In this document: one piece after another, positions 34,034 through 41,863 of the stretch | How the letters are laid out: every line of letters starts with the position of its first letter | Numbering within the stretch: the first letter of the stretch is position 1 | Position numbers and translations under genes: made by a program | Notes under the pieces: model-generated | The model's database searches: none | The model's input: only the letters and a program-made list of their open reading frames with translations | Told to the model about the DNA's origin: nothing | DNA from: Acidobacteriota bacterium | GTDB taxonomy: Bacteria; Acidobacteriota; Terriglobia; Terriglobales; Acidobacteriaceae | DNA length: 64,000 nucleotides | Direction of reading: 5' to 3' | Assembly: GCA_013289765.1 (NCBI GenBank) | Contig: JABCZI010000013.1 | Location: forward strand, 78,397 to 142,396

Positions 34034-34762
34034 ATGTTCGACCGCACACTCAATTCCCCATGGGACAATCGCTCGCGCCGCGGATTGACGACCTTAACAT
34101 CGTTTAGTTTGCAGGCGCTGGCGGTGGCTGCACTGCTGGTGCTGCCGCTGCTTCGGCCGGCGGGCTTGCCTTCGTTTCATCAAATTTCAACGCTTATCAG
34201 TTGGGGCCAGCCTTTGGATGCCCCTACTGCAATCAGAATATCTCCAGGTCCACACGGCACAACACCGCTCACAACTGCGCCAATCACGTTCACAGCGCCA
34301 TCGAGAATTCCAACGGGCATTCCGGCGGAGGGCGAAGATGCCCCGCCATATATTGGAGGCCCAGGTGCCGCAGTCCCAGGGACACGAGGCGGTGATCCCA
34401 GCGGGGTCCGCAACTTGTTTGTGGGCGATTCGCGCCCGATTTTGCCAGCGATGCGACCGGCAGGCACTGTCGCTCCGCTTCGCATTTCGCACATGAGTGA
34501 GGGAAACCTTATTCGCAAAGTGCAGCCCACGTATCCGGGGCTGGCACGCAGCGCACGCATTCAGGGAGCTGTCTTGCTGCAGGCCATCATCAGCAAAGAC
34601 GGATCGATTGAGAATCTCAGGCTTCTATCGGGCCATCCCGTGCTGGCGCCTGCTGCCATTGAAGCAGTCAAACAGTGGCGTTACCGGCCTTACATATTGA
34701 ACAATGAGCCCGTCGAAGTGGAGACACAGATCACGGTGAACTTCTCGCTGGCCGGAAATTGA
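34034..34762 (+). CDS. TonB C-terminal domain protein (energy transducer)
   Basis: A 242-residue protein with one N-terminal membrane helix (FSLQALAVAALLVLPLL), a Pro/Gly-rich periplasmic stretch (~60-150) and a C-terminal TonB domain (KVQPTYPGLARSARIQGAVL, DGSIENLRLLSGHPVLAPAA, VKQWRYRPYILNNEPVEVET). It would couple the proton motive force to outer-membrane receptors such as the Oar-like receptor at the start of the window. ExbB/ExbD are not adjacent. AGGAGG lies upstream of the ATG. Confidence 0.9.
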   Translation: MFDRTLNSPWDNRSRRGLTTLTSFSLQALAVAALLVLPLLRPAGLPSFHQISTLISWGQPLDAPTAIRISPGPHGTTPLTTAPITFTAPSRIPTGIPAEGEDAPPYIGGPGAAVPGTRGGDPSGVRNLFVGDSRPILPAMRPAGTVAPLRISHMSEGNLIRKVQPTYPGLARSARIQGAVLLQAIISKDGSIENLRLLSGHPVLAPAAIEAVKQWRYRPYILNNEPVEVETQITVNFSLAGN

Positions 34763-34846
34763 GCGGTCTCGAGGCTCGTGGGCGCGGACGGGAGTAGCCC
34801 CAGGGTAACCTGAGACCATCCGGTGCTCCCGCTATAATCGAGCGCA

Positions 34847-36019
34847 GTGGCGACAACTGCAGAAATCCTGAGCCGCGTGGCGACCCGCCCCACCTGGGCG
34901 GAAGTGTCGCTCGCCACCTTGCGGCAAAACTTCCGCACGGTACTGAAGCATGCGGGAGCGGACGTGACTGTATGCGCGGTAGTAAAGGCAGACGCTTACG
35001 GCCACGGGGCGGTGGAATGCTCGCGTGCGCTTCGGGACGAAGGCGCACGCTGGCTGGGAGTCACCTCTCTCGACGAAGCGATCCCACTGCGTGACGCGGG
35101 TATTGAGTCGCGAATTCTGCTGATGACCGGTTTCTGGCGCGGTGAAGAGAGTGAGATCGTCCGCCTTCGGTTTACACCCACGGTGTGGGAGCCGTGGCAT
35201 ATTGAGGCTCTGGAAATTGCCGCTGCTTCGGGAAATATCCGCCAGGCTGTGCATTTGAAGGTGGATACTGGAATGGGGCGGCTGGGCGTGTCGGTGGATG
35301 AGCTACCCGCGGTTCTAAAGGCGCTGCAAGCCGCTCGACACTTGATTCTGGAAGGACTCTCAACTCACCTGGCATCTTCTGAAATCATGGATGCGCCGTC
35401 GGTAGCTGAACAGGCGCGCCGATTCGACGAAGCGCAGCGCATGGTGCGAGAGGCCGGCTTTGATCCGGCGCTAGTGCACATGGCAAACACCGGCGCGCTT
35501 ATCTCGCGGCGCGAGACCTGGAACAATATGGTGCGTCCAGGCATTGCGTTGTATGGATATTATTTGCCGTTTCAGCGTGCGGGCAGGGAAGTGAGCGGAG
35601 GAACGTTGCGCCTTCCGGTGAAGCCGGTGCTGAGCTGGAAGACGCGCATTCTTTCCATGCGAAAATTCGCCGCCAATCAACCGCTAGGCTACGGTGGAAC
35701 CTACGTGACGAAAGCTCCGGCGCACGTTGCCGTGCTTCCGGTGGGATACGCAGATGGATACAACCGGCAGCTTTCGAATCGCGGACGCGTGATTGTCCGC
35801 GATCATTATGCGCCCATCATCGGCAGCATCTCGATGGACCTTACGCTCGTGGATGTCACAGGCATTCCCGGGATCGCGGTTGGCGATGAAGTAATTTTGC
35901 TGGGAAGCAGAGATGGATTGAGCGTGGATGCGCTGGAGCATGCGCGCTGGGCGAACAGTTCTCCCTACGAGATCCTGTGCAATATTTCGAAACGCGTGCC
36001 GCGAAGGTACGGAAACTAG
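34847..36019 (+). CDS. alr: alanine racemase
   Basis: PLP enzyme making D-alanine for peptidoglycan. The 390 residues contain the PLP lysine in AVVKADAYGHGAVE, KVDTGMGRLGV, NTGALISRRETWNNMVRPGIALYG, and the C-terminal beta domain with LPVGYADGYNR and SMDLTLVDVT. It starts with GTG; TATAAT ends eight bases before it, so the message may be leaderless. Confidence 0.96.
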   Translation: MATTAEILSRVATRPTWAEVSLATLRQNFRTVLKHAGADVTVCAVVKADAYGHGAVECSRALRDEGARWLGVTSLDEAIPLRDAGIESRILLMTGFWRGEESEIVRLRFTPTVWEPWHIEALEIAAASGNIRQAVHLKVDTGMGRLGVSVDELPAVLKALQAARHLILEGLSTHLASSEIMDAPSVAEQARRFDEAQRMVREAGFDPALVHMANTGALISRRETWNNMVRPGIALYGYYLPFQRAGREVSGGTLRLPVKPVLSWKTRILSMRKFAANQPLGYGGTYVTKAPAHVAVLPVGYADGYNRQLSNRGRVIVRDHYAPIIGSISMDLTLVDVTGIPGIAVGDEVILLGSRDGLSVDALEHARWANSSPYEILCNISKRVPRRYGN

Positions 36020-36038
36020 CGGGGTCCCCATCGAGAGT

Positions 36039-36066
36039 GTCATCCCGAGCGAAGCGAGGGACCTTG
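36039..36066. repeat. single arm of the dispersed GTCATCCCGAGCG repeat
   Basis: Twenty-eight bases identical to one arm of the inverted repeat at 18284 (right-arm version). It overlaps the 3' end of brnA and supplies that gene's last codons and stop (QGPSLRSG), so the repeat has changed the protein's C-terminus. Confidence 0.85.
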
Positions 36067-36378
36067 ATGTCTGCTGGCGGCGCCCCGCTCCCCGCCCTTC
36101 GATTGGGAGGATAAAAGCGCCTTTCTACCTTCCATATACTTCCGCAATACGGCGTTGATCGTGGTCTGGTAGCCCCGGCCGTGCTTGCGGAAGAACGTCA
36201 GCACGTCAGGATCGACGCGCAATGTGATCTGTTTCTTCGGTCCGGGCCAAATTATCGCGTTCTTAAAGAAATCAGGGCCGAGTTCGGGCGAATCAGAAAA
36301 ATCGATATCGGAATCCTGGAGCGCATCAACCCTCTTCCAGTCGGTCTTGGATCGCCTTTTCGTATTGTTCCCTTTCAT
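36040..36378 (-). CDS. brnA: BrnA-type antitoxin
   Basis: A 112-residue ribbon-helix-helix antitoxin and repressor. DSDIDFSDSPELGPDFFKNAI is the typical toxin-binding N-terminal part and KKQITLRVDPDVLTFFRKHGRGYQTTINAVLRKYME the RHH domain (quoted here in family terms: ITLRVDPDVL, GYQTTINAVLR). The C-terminal ~25 residues lie beyond the family's usual end and finish in codons supplied by a dispersed repeat. Its start overlaps the 3' end of brnT by 53 bp. The antitoxin is intact although its toxin gene is frameshifted. Confidence 0.88.
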   Translation of the reverse strand: MKGNNTKRRSKTDWKRVDALQDSDIDFSDSPELGPDFFKNAIIWPGPKKQITLRVDPDVLTFFRKHGRGYQTTINAVLRKYMEGRKALLSSQSKGGERGAASRHQGPSLRSG

Positions 36379-36620
36379 GCTTGGTTGCCTTTCTAAGCGA
36401 GATGATGCGAATCGTGTCCGGTCCGCGCTCCGCGAAAACCACGTGCGTGATGCGACCGTGAATCAGGCCGAGCCCAACCCATCGCTTTTCCCCGTAATCT
36501 TCCCGTGTGTCTGGCTCGACCGCCACCACACCCGCGAAACATCTCTTCCGCGTCAGCGAAGTCGAGGCCGTGCTTACGGATGTTGGAGCGGCCCTTGGCT
36601 TCGTTCCATTCAAAATCCAT
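36326..36620 (-). pseudogene. brnT: BrnT-type RNase toxin, frameshifted
   Basis: The N-terminus (MDFEWNEAKGRSNIRKHGLD, FADAEEMFRG) lies in one frame and the rest (VVAVEPDTREDYGEKRW, VGLGLIHGRITHVVF, ERGPDTIRIISLRKAT) in the next. A single extra base in a GGGTGTGGTGG stretch near 36533 explains the break; the locus is 295 bp, one more than a multiple of three. Either the toxin is inactivated or the read has one error. GGAG seven bases before the ATG lies inside an operator-like palindrome. Confidence 0.8.
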
Positions 36621-36642
36621 TGTAACTCCAAATGTAGTTACA
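36621..36642. promoter_or_regulatory. inverted repeat at the brnT start (probable BrnA operator)
   Basis: TGTAACT and AGTTACA, perfect 7-bp arms 8 bases apart, abut the brnT start codon. BrnA-type antitoxins repress their own operon, so this is the expected operator. Confidence 0.6.
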
Positions 36643-36851
36643 CTTCAAGGGCAGTTTTTACAAGTCACTTCAACGCTGAATATCGTCCTTGGCAGCCGGA
36701 TTTTCTGGTGACGGATGTCACAAACAACGAGCATTTTTCGACAGTCGTCCCGTTTAAAGACGAAATGCCAAGCGCCAACCGCCGATTGCATCCGTTGAAT
36801 GGTTGCTACCCAAGCTGCTTTCCGGCGGCTTGTTACACTAGAAGATTGACC

Positions 36852-37967
36852 ATGCCCTCGCGCTACGCACAATGGATGTACGACTGGGAACACCGCCTTA
36901 CGTCGGTGGACAATAACCGCGTGGTGCGTCCGCTGGACTGGGGTTTGGAATTTGCTGAGGGCTGGCCTTGCCGGAATGGCTGGCAGCCGGGTCAAGCTGC
37001 TGAGGATCCTGCCAAGTTCTTGGTGGATTTCAACCGGCGCATCGTCGCCTCGAGCGATGAGTTTTATTCCTATACGCAGCCGACCGACTTTCGTTTGGAA
37101 AAGCGGGAAGTTCAAGTTTTTTCCACGCGCGAAGTTCCTGACCCCAAGCTCGAAGCAAAAGTGAAAGGAACGTCCGCTGAATTCTTGCGGTTCACTGCGC
37201 CGGTCAAGACTCCGTATCCGGAAAACAATTTGGTGAACGCGCGCTGGTTCCCGGCGCAGGGGCGGCGCGCAATTGTTCTGCTGCCGCACTGGAACGCGGA
37301 CGCGATTGCGTACGTCAGCCTTTGCAAACTGCTTAACATGCTGGGGATTTCAGTGTTGCGGCTGAGCCTGCCTTATCACGACATCCGCATGCCAGCGGAG
37401 ATCAGCCGCGCCGATTATGCCGTCTCCGCTAATATCGGCCGCACGCTCGATGCGGTTCGGCAAGGCGTGGTGGATGTCCGCTGCTGTCTCGATTGGCTGG
37501 AGCAGCAGGGCTACAGCAAACTTGGAATCGTAGGCACCAGTCTCGGTTCGTGCTATGCGTTCATTGCGGCGGCGCATGATCCACGCATTCGAGTGGCGGC
37601 ATTCAACCACGCTTCCACCTATGTGGCCGACGTGGTGTGGCATGGACAGTCGACGCGCCACATCCGCCAGGGAATCGAATCGCAAATCAATCTGGAGACG
37701 TTGCGAAAATCCTGGCTGGCCGTGAGTCCGATGTCATACTTCGATCAATTCTCGCGCTGGCCTAAGAAGTCGGTCATCATTTATGCGAAGTACGATCTGA
37801 CTTTTTTGCCCGAACTTTCGCGCGACGTTGTTGCGGAATTCGAGCGGCGCGGACTGGACCACAAAGTTGTAGCGTTGCCGTGCGGTCATTACACGATGGG
37901 CGAGGCGCCCTATAGTTATATCGATGGGTGGCATCTGGCGTCGTTCTTGCGGACGGCATTTGATTGA
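36852..37967 (+). CDS. alpha/beta-hydrolase superfamily protein
   Basis: A 371-residue predicted hydrolase. The nucleophile elbow is GTSLGS (in KLGIVGTSLGSCYAFIAAA), with a preceding strand AIVLLPHWNADAIAYVSLCK and LRLSLPYHDIRMP. A C-terminal Asp in VIIYAKYDLTFLPEL and His in LPCGHYTMGEAPY complete a likely catalytic triad. No signal peptide. The ATG of MPSRYAQWMYDWEHR is chosen; the frame is open upstream but crosses brnT. Substrate unknown. Confidence 0.82.
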   Translation: MPSRYAQWMYDWEHRLTSVDNNRVVRPLDWGLEFAEGWPCRNGWQPGQAAEDPAKFLVDFNRRIVASSDEFYSYTQPTDFRLEKREVQVFSTREVPDPKLEAKVKGTSAEFLRFTAPVKTPYPENNLVNARWFPAQGRRAIVLLPHWNADAIAYVSLCKLLNMLGISVLRLSLPYHDIRMPAEISRADYAVSANIGRTLDAVRQGVVDVRCCLDWLEQQGYSKLGIVGTSLGSCYAFIAAAHDPRIRVAAFNHASTYVADVVWHGQSTRHIRQGIESQINLETLRKSWLAVSPMSYFDQFSRWPKKSVIIYAKYDLTFLPELSRDVVAEFERRGLDHKVVALPCGHYTMGEAPYSYIDGWHLASFLRTAFD

Positions 37968-38022
37968 GGGTTGGGCGAGACACTAGAACTGTGGCGTTAA
38001 AATCTAGACATGGAGACGCTGG

Positions 38023-38484
38023 GTGGCTGATCCTCAGGCAGTGCTGGAATACCGTCGCGGCGAGTTTGTGATCAGCACCAGCGGCGCACGCCTGAATCTC
38101 GATGTGATTCACGAATTTCTGACCAATTGTTACTGGGCCAAGGGCATCCCGCGGCAAGTTGTAGCGCGCTCGATCGCACATTCATTGTGCTTCGGCGTTT
38201 ATGATGGTGGGGGTTCACAAGTCGGTTTTGCCCGCGTGGTCAGCGACTTCTCCACGGTGGCGTATCTGGGGGATGTATTCGTGCTGGAATCTCATCGTGG
38301 CCGCGGACTGAGTAAGTGGCTGATGGAATGCATCATGCAACATCCTGCCCTCCAGAACTTGCGCCGCTGGATTCTTTTGACTCGCGACGCACACGGGCTC
38401 TATTCACAGTTTGGTTTTAGTCCAGTGACGGCTCCGGAGAGATACATGGAACTTCACCGGTCGAATGTTTACGATACACCCTAG
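38023..38484 (+). CDS. GNAT-family N-acetyltransferase
   Basis: A 153-residue acetyl-CoA-dependent transferase. The acetyl-CoA loop is VFVLESHRGRGLSKWLMECI and the C-terminal motif is HGLYSQFGFSPV. It begins with GTG (VADPQAVLEYRR). It ends nine bases before glyA and is probably cotranscribed with it; the acceptor substrate is not known. Confidence 0.88.
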   Translation: MADPQAVLEYRRGEFVISTSGARLNLDVIHEFLTNCYWAKGIPRQVVARSIAHSLCFGVYDGGGSQVGFARVVSDFSTVAYLGDVFVLESHRGRGLSKWLMECIMQHPALQNLRRWILLTRDAHGLYSQFGFSPVTAPERYMELHRSNVYDTP

Positions 38485-38493
38485 GAACATTAC

Positions 38494-39789
38494 ATGAAGA
38501 CTTCCGCAGCTAAGATGTATCGCCCACTCTACGAAGCCGATCCTCAAATCGCCGCTGCTATCGACAACGAAACTCGCCGCCAGCATGAGGGGCTGGAGTT
38601 AATTGCTTCGGAGAACTTTGTCAGCGAAGCGGTGCTGGAAGCCGCCGGATCCGTTTTCACCAACAAGTACGCGGAGGGATATCCTGGTAAGCGTTACTAC
38701 GGTGGCTGCGAGTTCGCGGACGTGGTTGAGAACCTGGCGCGCGATCGCGCTAAACAATTATTCGGCGCCGAGCACGCCAACGTGCAGCCTCATGCCGGCT
38801 CGCAGGCGAACATGGAAGCTTACGCAGCCGTGCTGCAACCCGGCGACACTATTCTTGGATTGAACCTGGCGCACGGGGGCCACCTCACCCACGGACATCA
38901 TCTGAATTTTTCCGGCAAGACGTACAAGATCGTTCCCTATGGCGTCACCAAAGAAACGGAAACGATCGACTATGACGAACTGCAAAAGTTGGCGGAGGAA
39001 CATCGGCCGAAACTGATTATCGGCGGCGGCAGCGCGTATCCCCGCATCATCGATTTCGCCCGAATGCGGCAGATTGCGGACAAGGTCGGCGCACTGTTTC
39101 TGGTCGACATGGCCCATTTTGCCGGGCTGGTTGCGGGCGGCGCGCATCCTTCGCCGGTGCCGCATGCGCATATCGTCACGTCCACCACGCATAAAACTCT
39201 GCGCGGACCGCGAGCGGGCATGATTCTTTCCAAGGCTGAATTCGCGGCGGCGATCGATAAGGTAGTTTTCCCCGGCATGCAGGGCGGCCCGCTGATGCAC
39301 ATCATTGCCGCCAAGGCAATTTGTTTTCAGGAGGCAATGCAACCCGAATTCCGCGACTATGCGAAGCAGGTCGTGATCAACGCGAAAGTTCTCGCTGAGA
39401 CACTCGCTGCTGAGGGTTTCCGTATTATTTCTGGCGGGACCGACACGCACCTGATGCTGGTCGATGTTTTCTCCAAGGGCATGCTGGGTAGCGAAGCCGA
39501 GAAGGCGCTGGGCGAGGCTGGCATCACGGTCAATAAGAACGCTATTCCGTTCGACGCGAACCCGCCGATGAAGCCGAGCGGCATACGCATTGGCACGCCC
39601 GCCTTGACTACGCGCGGAATGAAAGAAGCCGAGATGCGTCAGGTCGGGCGCTGGATTGCGGAAGCGCTTCTGCAGCGGACCGATGCGGCTTTGCTGTCGA
39701 AGGTGCGCAAGCAGGTGCTCGATCTTTGTGAGTCGTTCCCGTTATATGCCGCGCGCAGAGCCAAGGCGCAGGCGGAAGTGCGAGCATAG
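38494..39789 (+). CDS. glyA: serine hydroxymethyltransferase
   Basis: Interconverts serine and glycine with tetrahydrofolate. The 431 residues show [37 protein letters not shown], the PLP lysine in [15 protein letters not shown] and the C-terminal [20 protein letters not shown]. Length and order are normal. Confidence 0.98.
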   Translation: MKTSAAKMYRPLYEADPQIAAAIDNETRRQHEGLELIASENFVSEAVLEAAGSVFTNKYAEGYPGKRYYGGCEFADVVENLARDRAKQLFGAEHANVQPHAGSQANMEAYAAVLQPGDTILGLNLAHGGHLTHGHHLNFSGKTYKIVPYGVTKETETIDYDELQKLAEEHRPKLIIGGGSAYPRIIDFARMRQIADKVGALFLVDMAHFAGLVAGGAHPSPVPHAHIVTSTTHKTLRGPRAGMILSKAEFAAAIDKVVFPGMQGGPLMHIIAAKAICFQEAMQPEFRDYAKQVVINAKVLAETLAAEGFRIISGGTDTHLMLVDVFSKGMLGSEAEKALGEAGITVNKNAIPFDANPPMKPSGIRIGTPALTTRGMKEAEMRQVGRWIAEALLQRTDAALLSKVRKQVLDLCESFPLYAARRAKAQAEVRA

Positions 39790-39835
39790 CATTCTGCTGT
39801 GCGCTGATGCGCCTTCATGTGTTTAAATTCCTTTC

Positions 39836-41032
39836 GTGAAGATCGCCATCGATATCCGGCGGATGACCGAGTTCGGTGTGGGTACCTATATCCGCAATGT
39901 CGTGCGGACTCTGGGACGGCTTGACCACGAGACCACTTACTTCCTCCTCGGTCCTCCGGGCAAAGTGAAAGAGATTGGCGCTCTGCCCCCTAATTTTTAC
40001 CCCGTTCCTTTGGCCGAGCCGGAACGTTCGCTGAAGAGTTTTCGCGACTTCCGCACCGTAGTGAAGCGGCTGGAATGCGATCTGGTGCACGTGCCGAATC
40101 TGTTTTCTATTCCGCGCGCCCTGCCCTGCCCCTACGTCATGACCGTTCATGACATGCTCGAGCATCTCTCGAGGGCGCGCCAGCAGACCGGCTTTTGGGG
40201 ATCCTTTCACTTTCAGTTGACCAAACGAGTCCTGAACGGCGCGGCGCGGATTTTTGCGGTTTCAAATTTTACAAAGATTGAAATTGAAAAGTTGTTTGGC
40301 ATTCCCACGGAACGCATCGAAGTGGTCTACAACGCAATCGATGAGAGGTTTCTGCACGGGCATGCCAGCGCGGGAGACCGCCAGTTGATTGCCCAACGTT
40401 ATCAGGTGAATTACCCCTTTCTGTTATATGCGGGCAGAATCAGCCCGCATAAGAACGTAGTGCGCATGATCGAGGCGTTCTCCGCGCTGAAAACGGAATT
40501 GGAGAAAGATCACGCGTTTCCAGACCTGAAGCTCATCATCATTGGGGACGACGTTTCCGGCAACCCGGACTTGCGGCGGACGGTGGTCCGGAGCGGCGTG
40601 CAGAATGATGTGCGCTTCCTTGGGTTTGTGCCGATCGAAGTGTTGCGCACGTTTTACGATCAAGCGAAGATTTTTATTTTCCCGTCGCTGTATGAGGGAT
40701 TCGGCCTGCCGCCTCTGGAGGCGATGGCTCATGGCACGCCAGTTGTCACCTCAAACGTGTCGTCCCTGCCGGAGGTGGTGGGAAACGCGGCAGTGCTGGT
40801 GCATCCGGAAAATGTTTTCGAAATCATGAGAGCCCTGCACCGGGTGCTACTCGATCAGCCGCTGCGCGAAAAGATGAAGGAGCGCAGCTACCGGCAGGCG
40901 GCAAAGTTTTCCTGGGAAAAATCGGTGCGCCGCCTGCTGGAGGTTTATCAGCAATTTCCGGCCGCACCAGATACCGAACCTGGTGGTCAATCGGCGAGCG
41001 CGCGCAGAAATACTAAGGCAGGCGTGGCGTAA
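39836..41032 (+). CDS. GT4-family glycosyltransferase
   Basis: A 398-residue GT-B enzyme. The donor-binding C-terminal half has LLYAGRISPHKNVVRMIEAF, a VRFLGFVP strand, and FPSLYEGFGLPPLEAMAHGT with the E-x7-E signature followed by PVVTSNVSSLPEVVG. It transfers a sugar from a nucleotide donor, probably to a cell-surface polysaccharide. The GTG (VKIAIDIRRMTEFGVGTY) is the start. No other glycan genes are adjacent. Confidence 0.92.
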   Translation: MKIAIDIRRMTEFGVGTYIRNVVRTLGRLDHETTYFLLGPPGKVKEIGALPPNFYPVPLAEPERSLKSFRDFRTVVKRLECDLVHVPNLFSIPRALPCPYVMTVHDMLEHLSRARQQTGFWGSFHFQLTKRVLNGAARIFAVSNFTKIEIEKLFGIPTERIEVVYNAIDERFLHGHASAGDRQLIAQRYQVNYPFLLYAGRISPHKNVVRMIEAFSALKTELEKDHAFPDLKLIIIGDDVSGNPDLRRTVVRSGVQNDVRFLGFVPIEVLRTFYDQAKIFIFPSLYEGFGLPPLEAMAHGTPVVTSNVSSLPEVVGNAAVLVHPENVFEIMRALHRVLLDQPLREKMKERSYRQAAKFSWEKSVRRLLEVYQQFPAAPDTEPGGQSASARRNTKAGVA

Positions 41033-41087
41033 CGCGGCGGTGCTAACGGCCGCTCGCTGCATTCCAGTACACGAAGTAATGCTATCT

Positions 41088-41261
41088 CTATTTCACCAAA
41101 GGCTGGCCAGGCGAGGCGACGGAGAGCTTGTGTAGCTTGGCGGTGACGCGGTTGCGGTCGGCATCGGTCTGAGCTGAGGCGAGACGTTTGCGGAGAGTCG
41201 TGATTTTGTGTTGACGGGCGCGGCGCCGGCGAATCTCCGGACGGCGGCTGGGTGCTGACAT
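41088..41261 (-). CDS. small basic protein of 57 residues
   Basis: A short, strongly basic protein (MSAPSRRPEIRRRRARQHKI, TTLRKRLASAQTDADRNRVT) preceded by AGGAGA eight bases before its ATG. It resembles short Arg-rich proteins of the DUF6800 kind seen in several phyla (weak recognition). It begins 33 bp downstream of the 3' end of the RNase P RNA on the same strand, so it could be read through from rnpB. The charge suggests nucleic-acid binding. Confidence 0.65.
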   Translation of the reverse strand: MSAPSRRPEIRRRRARQHKITTLRKRLASAQTDADRNRVTAKLHKLSVASPGQPLVK

Positions 41262-41293
41262 GTAGGGTCTCCTGTAAGTGAGTTAAGAAATTA

Positions 41294-41714
41294 TGGCAGC
41301 CGGACCTGTAAGCCGAATTCTGTCCGCCGGATTGCTCCGGCGGGACGGTCATTCCTCTGGGCCACGCATCGCTGCGTGGCTCTAGCGACCTACCCGAAGG
41401 TTTGACGCACCGAGCCGGCACGTGCCGAAATCTGATTCGTGAGAATCAGGTTCCCGCTTCCTTCCTATTTGGTCTTGCTCCGTGTGTGGTTTGCCCTGCC
41501 CGCTGCATTACTGCCGCGGCGGTGCGCTCTTACCGCACCTTTTCACCCTTACCGACATCCGTGAAGACGCAGGCGGTATGTTTTCTGTGGCACTTTCCGT
41601 CGAACGGGCTTGAACCCGCCCTCCCGGACGTTATCCGGCACACTGCTCTGTGGAGTTCGGACTTTCCTCTCCCCGCGTCCGAAGACGCCGAAAGCGACCG
41701 TCCGGTCCAGCTGC
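41294..41714 (-). ncRNA. rnpB: RNase P RNA (class A)
   Basis: Catalytic RNA that matures tRNA 5' ends. On the minus strand the 5' part contains GGAAAGTCCGGACTCC (P4/CRI region) with CAGAGCAGTGTGCC, GGCGGGTTCAAGCCC and CGACGGAAAGTGCCACAG, and the 3' part has GACAGAATTCGGCTTACAGG. The ends GGCAGC and GCTGCC pair as P1. The length, about 421 bases, is normal for type A. Several reading frames cross it but are not genes. Confidence 0.95.
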
Positions 41715-41724
41715 CAACTTGCCT

Positions 41725-41730
41725 ATTATA
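41725..41730 (-). promoter_or_regulatory. -10 element of rnpB
   Basis: TATAAT on the minus strand, about 10 bases before the presumed 5' end of the RNase P RNA. No clear -35 box is seen at 16-18 bases. Confidence 0.5.
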
Positions 41731-41863
41731 TGCGATGTGGAGTTTATAGCGCGTGGATCACGGCATGCGGCGTTCGGCACCCGGACTATCTACTCTTAGT
41801 TCGATTTACCATCGCTCACTTTAGCAGGACTTTTATTTCCACCACACAGATCGTAGGTGGGAG

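Noticed and set aside
36507..36851. 115-codon upstream extension of the alpha/beta hydrolase
   Set aside because: It runs antisense through brnT and its operator and lacks protein-like composition; the ATG at 36852 begins the family-like part.
41402..41749. Reading frames across 41.3-41.75 kb
   Set aside because: They lie on RNase P RNA and are not genes.
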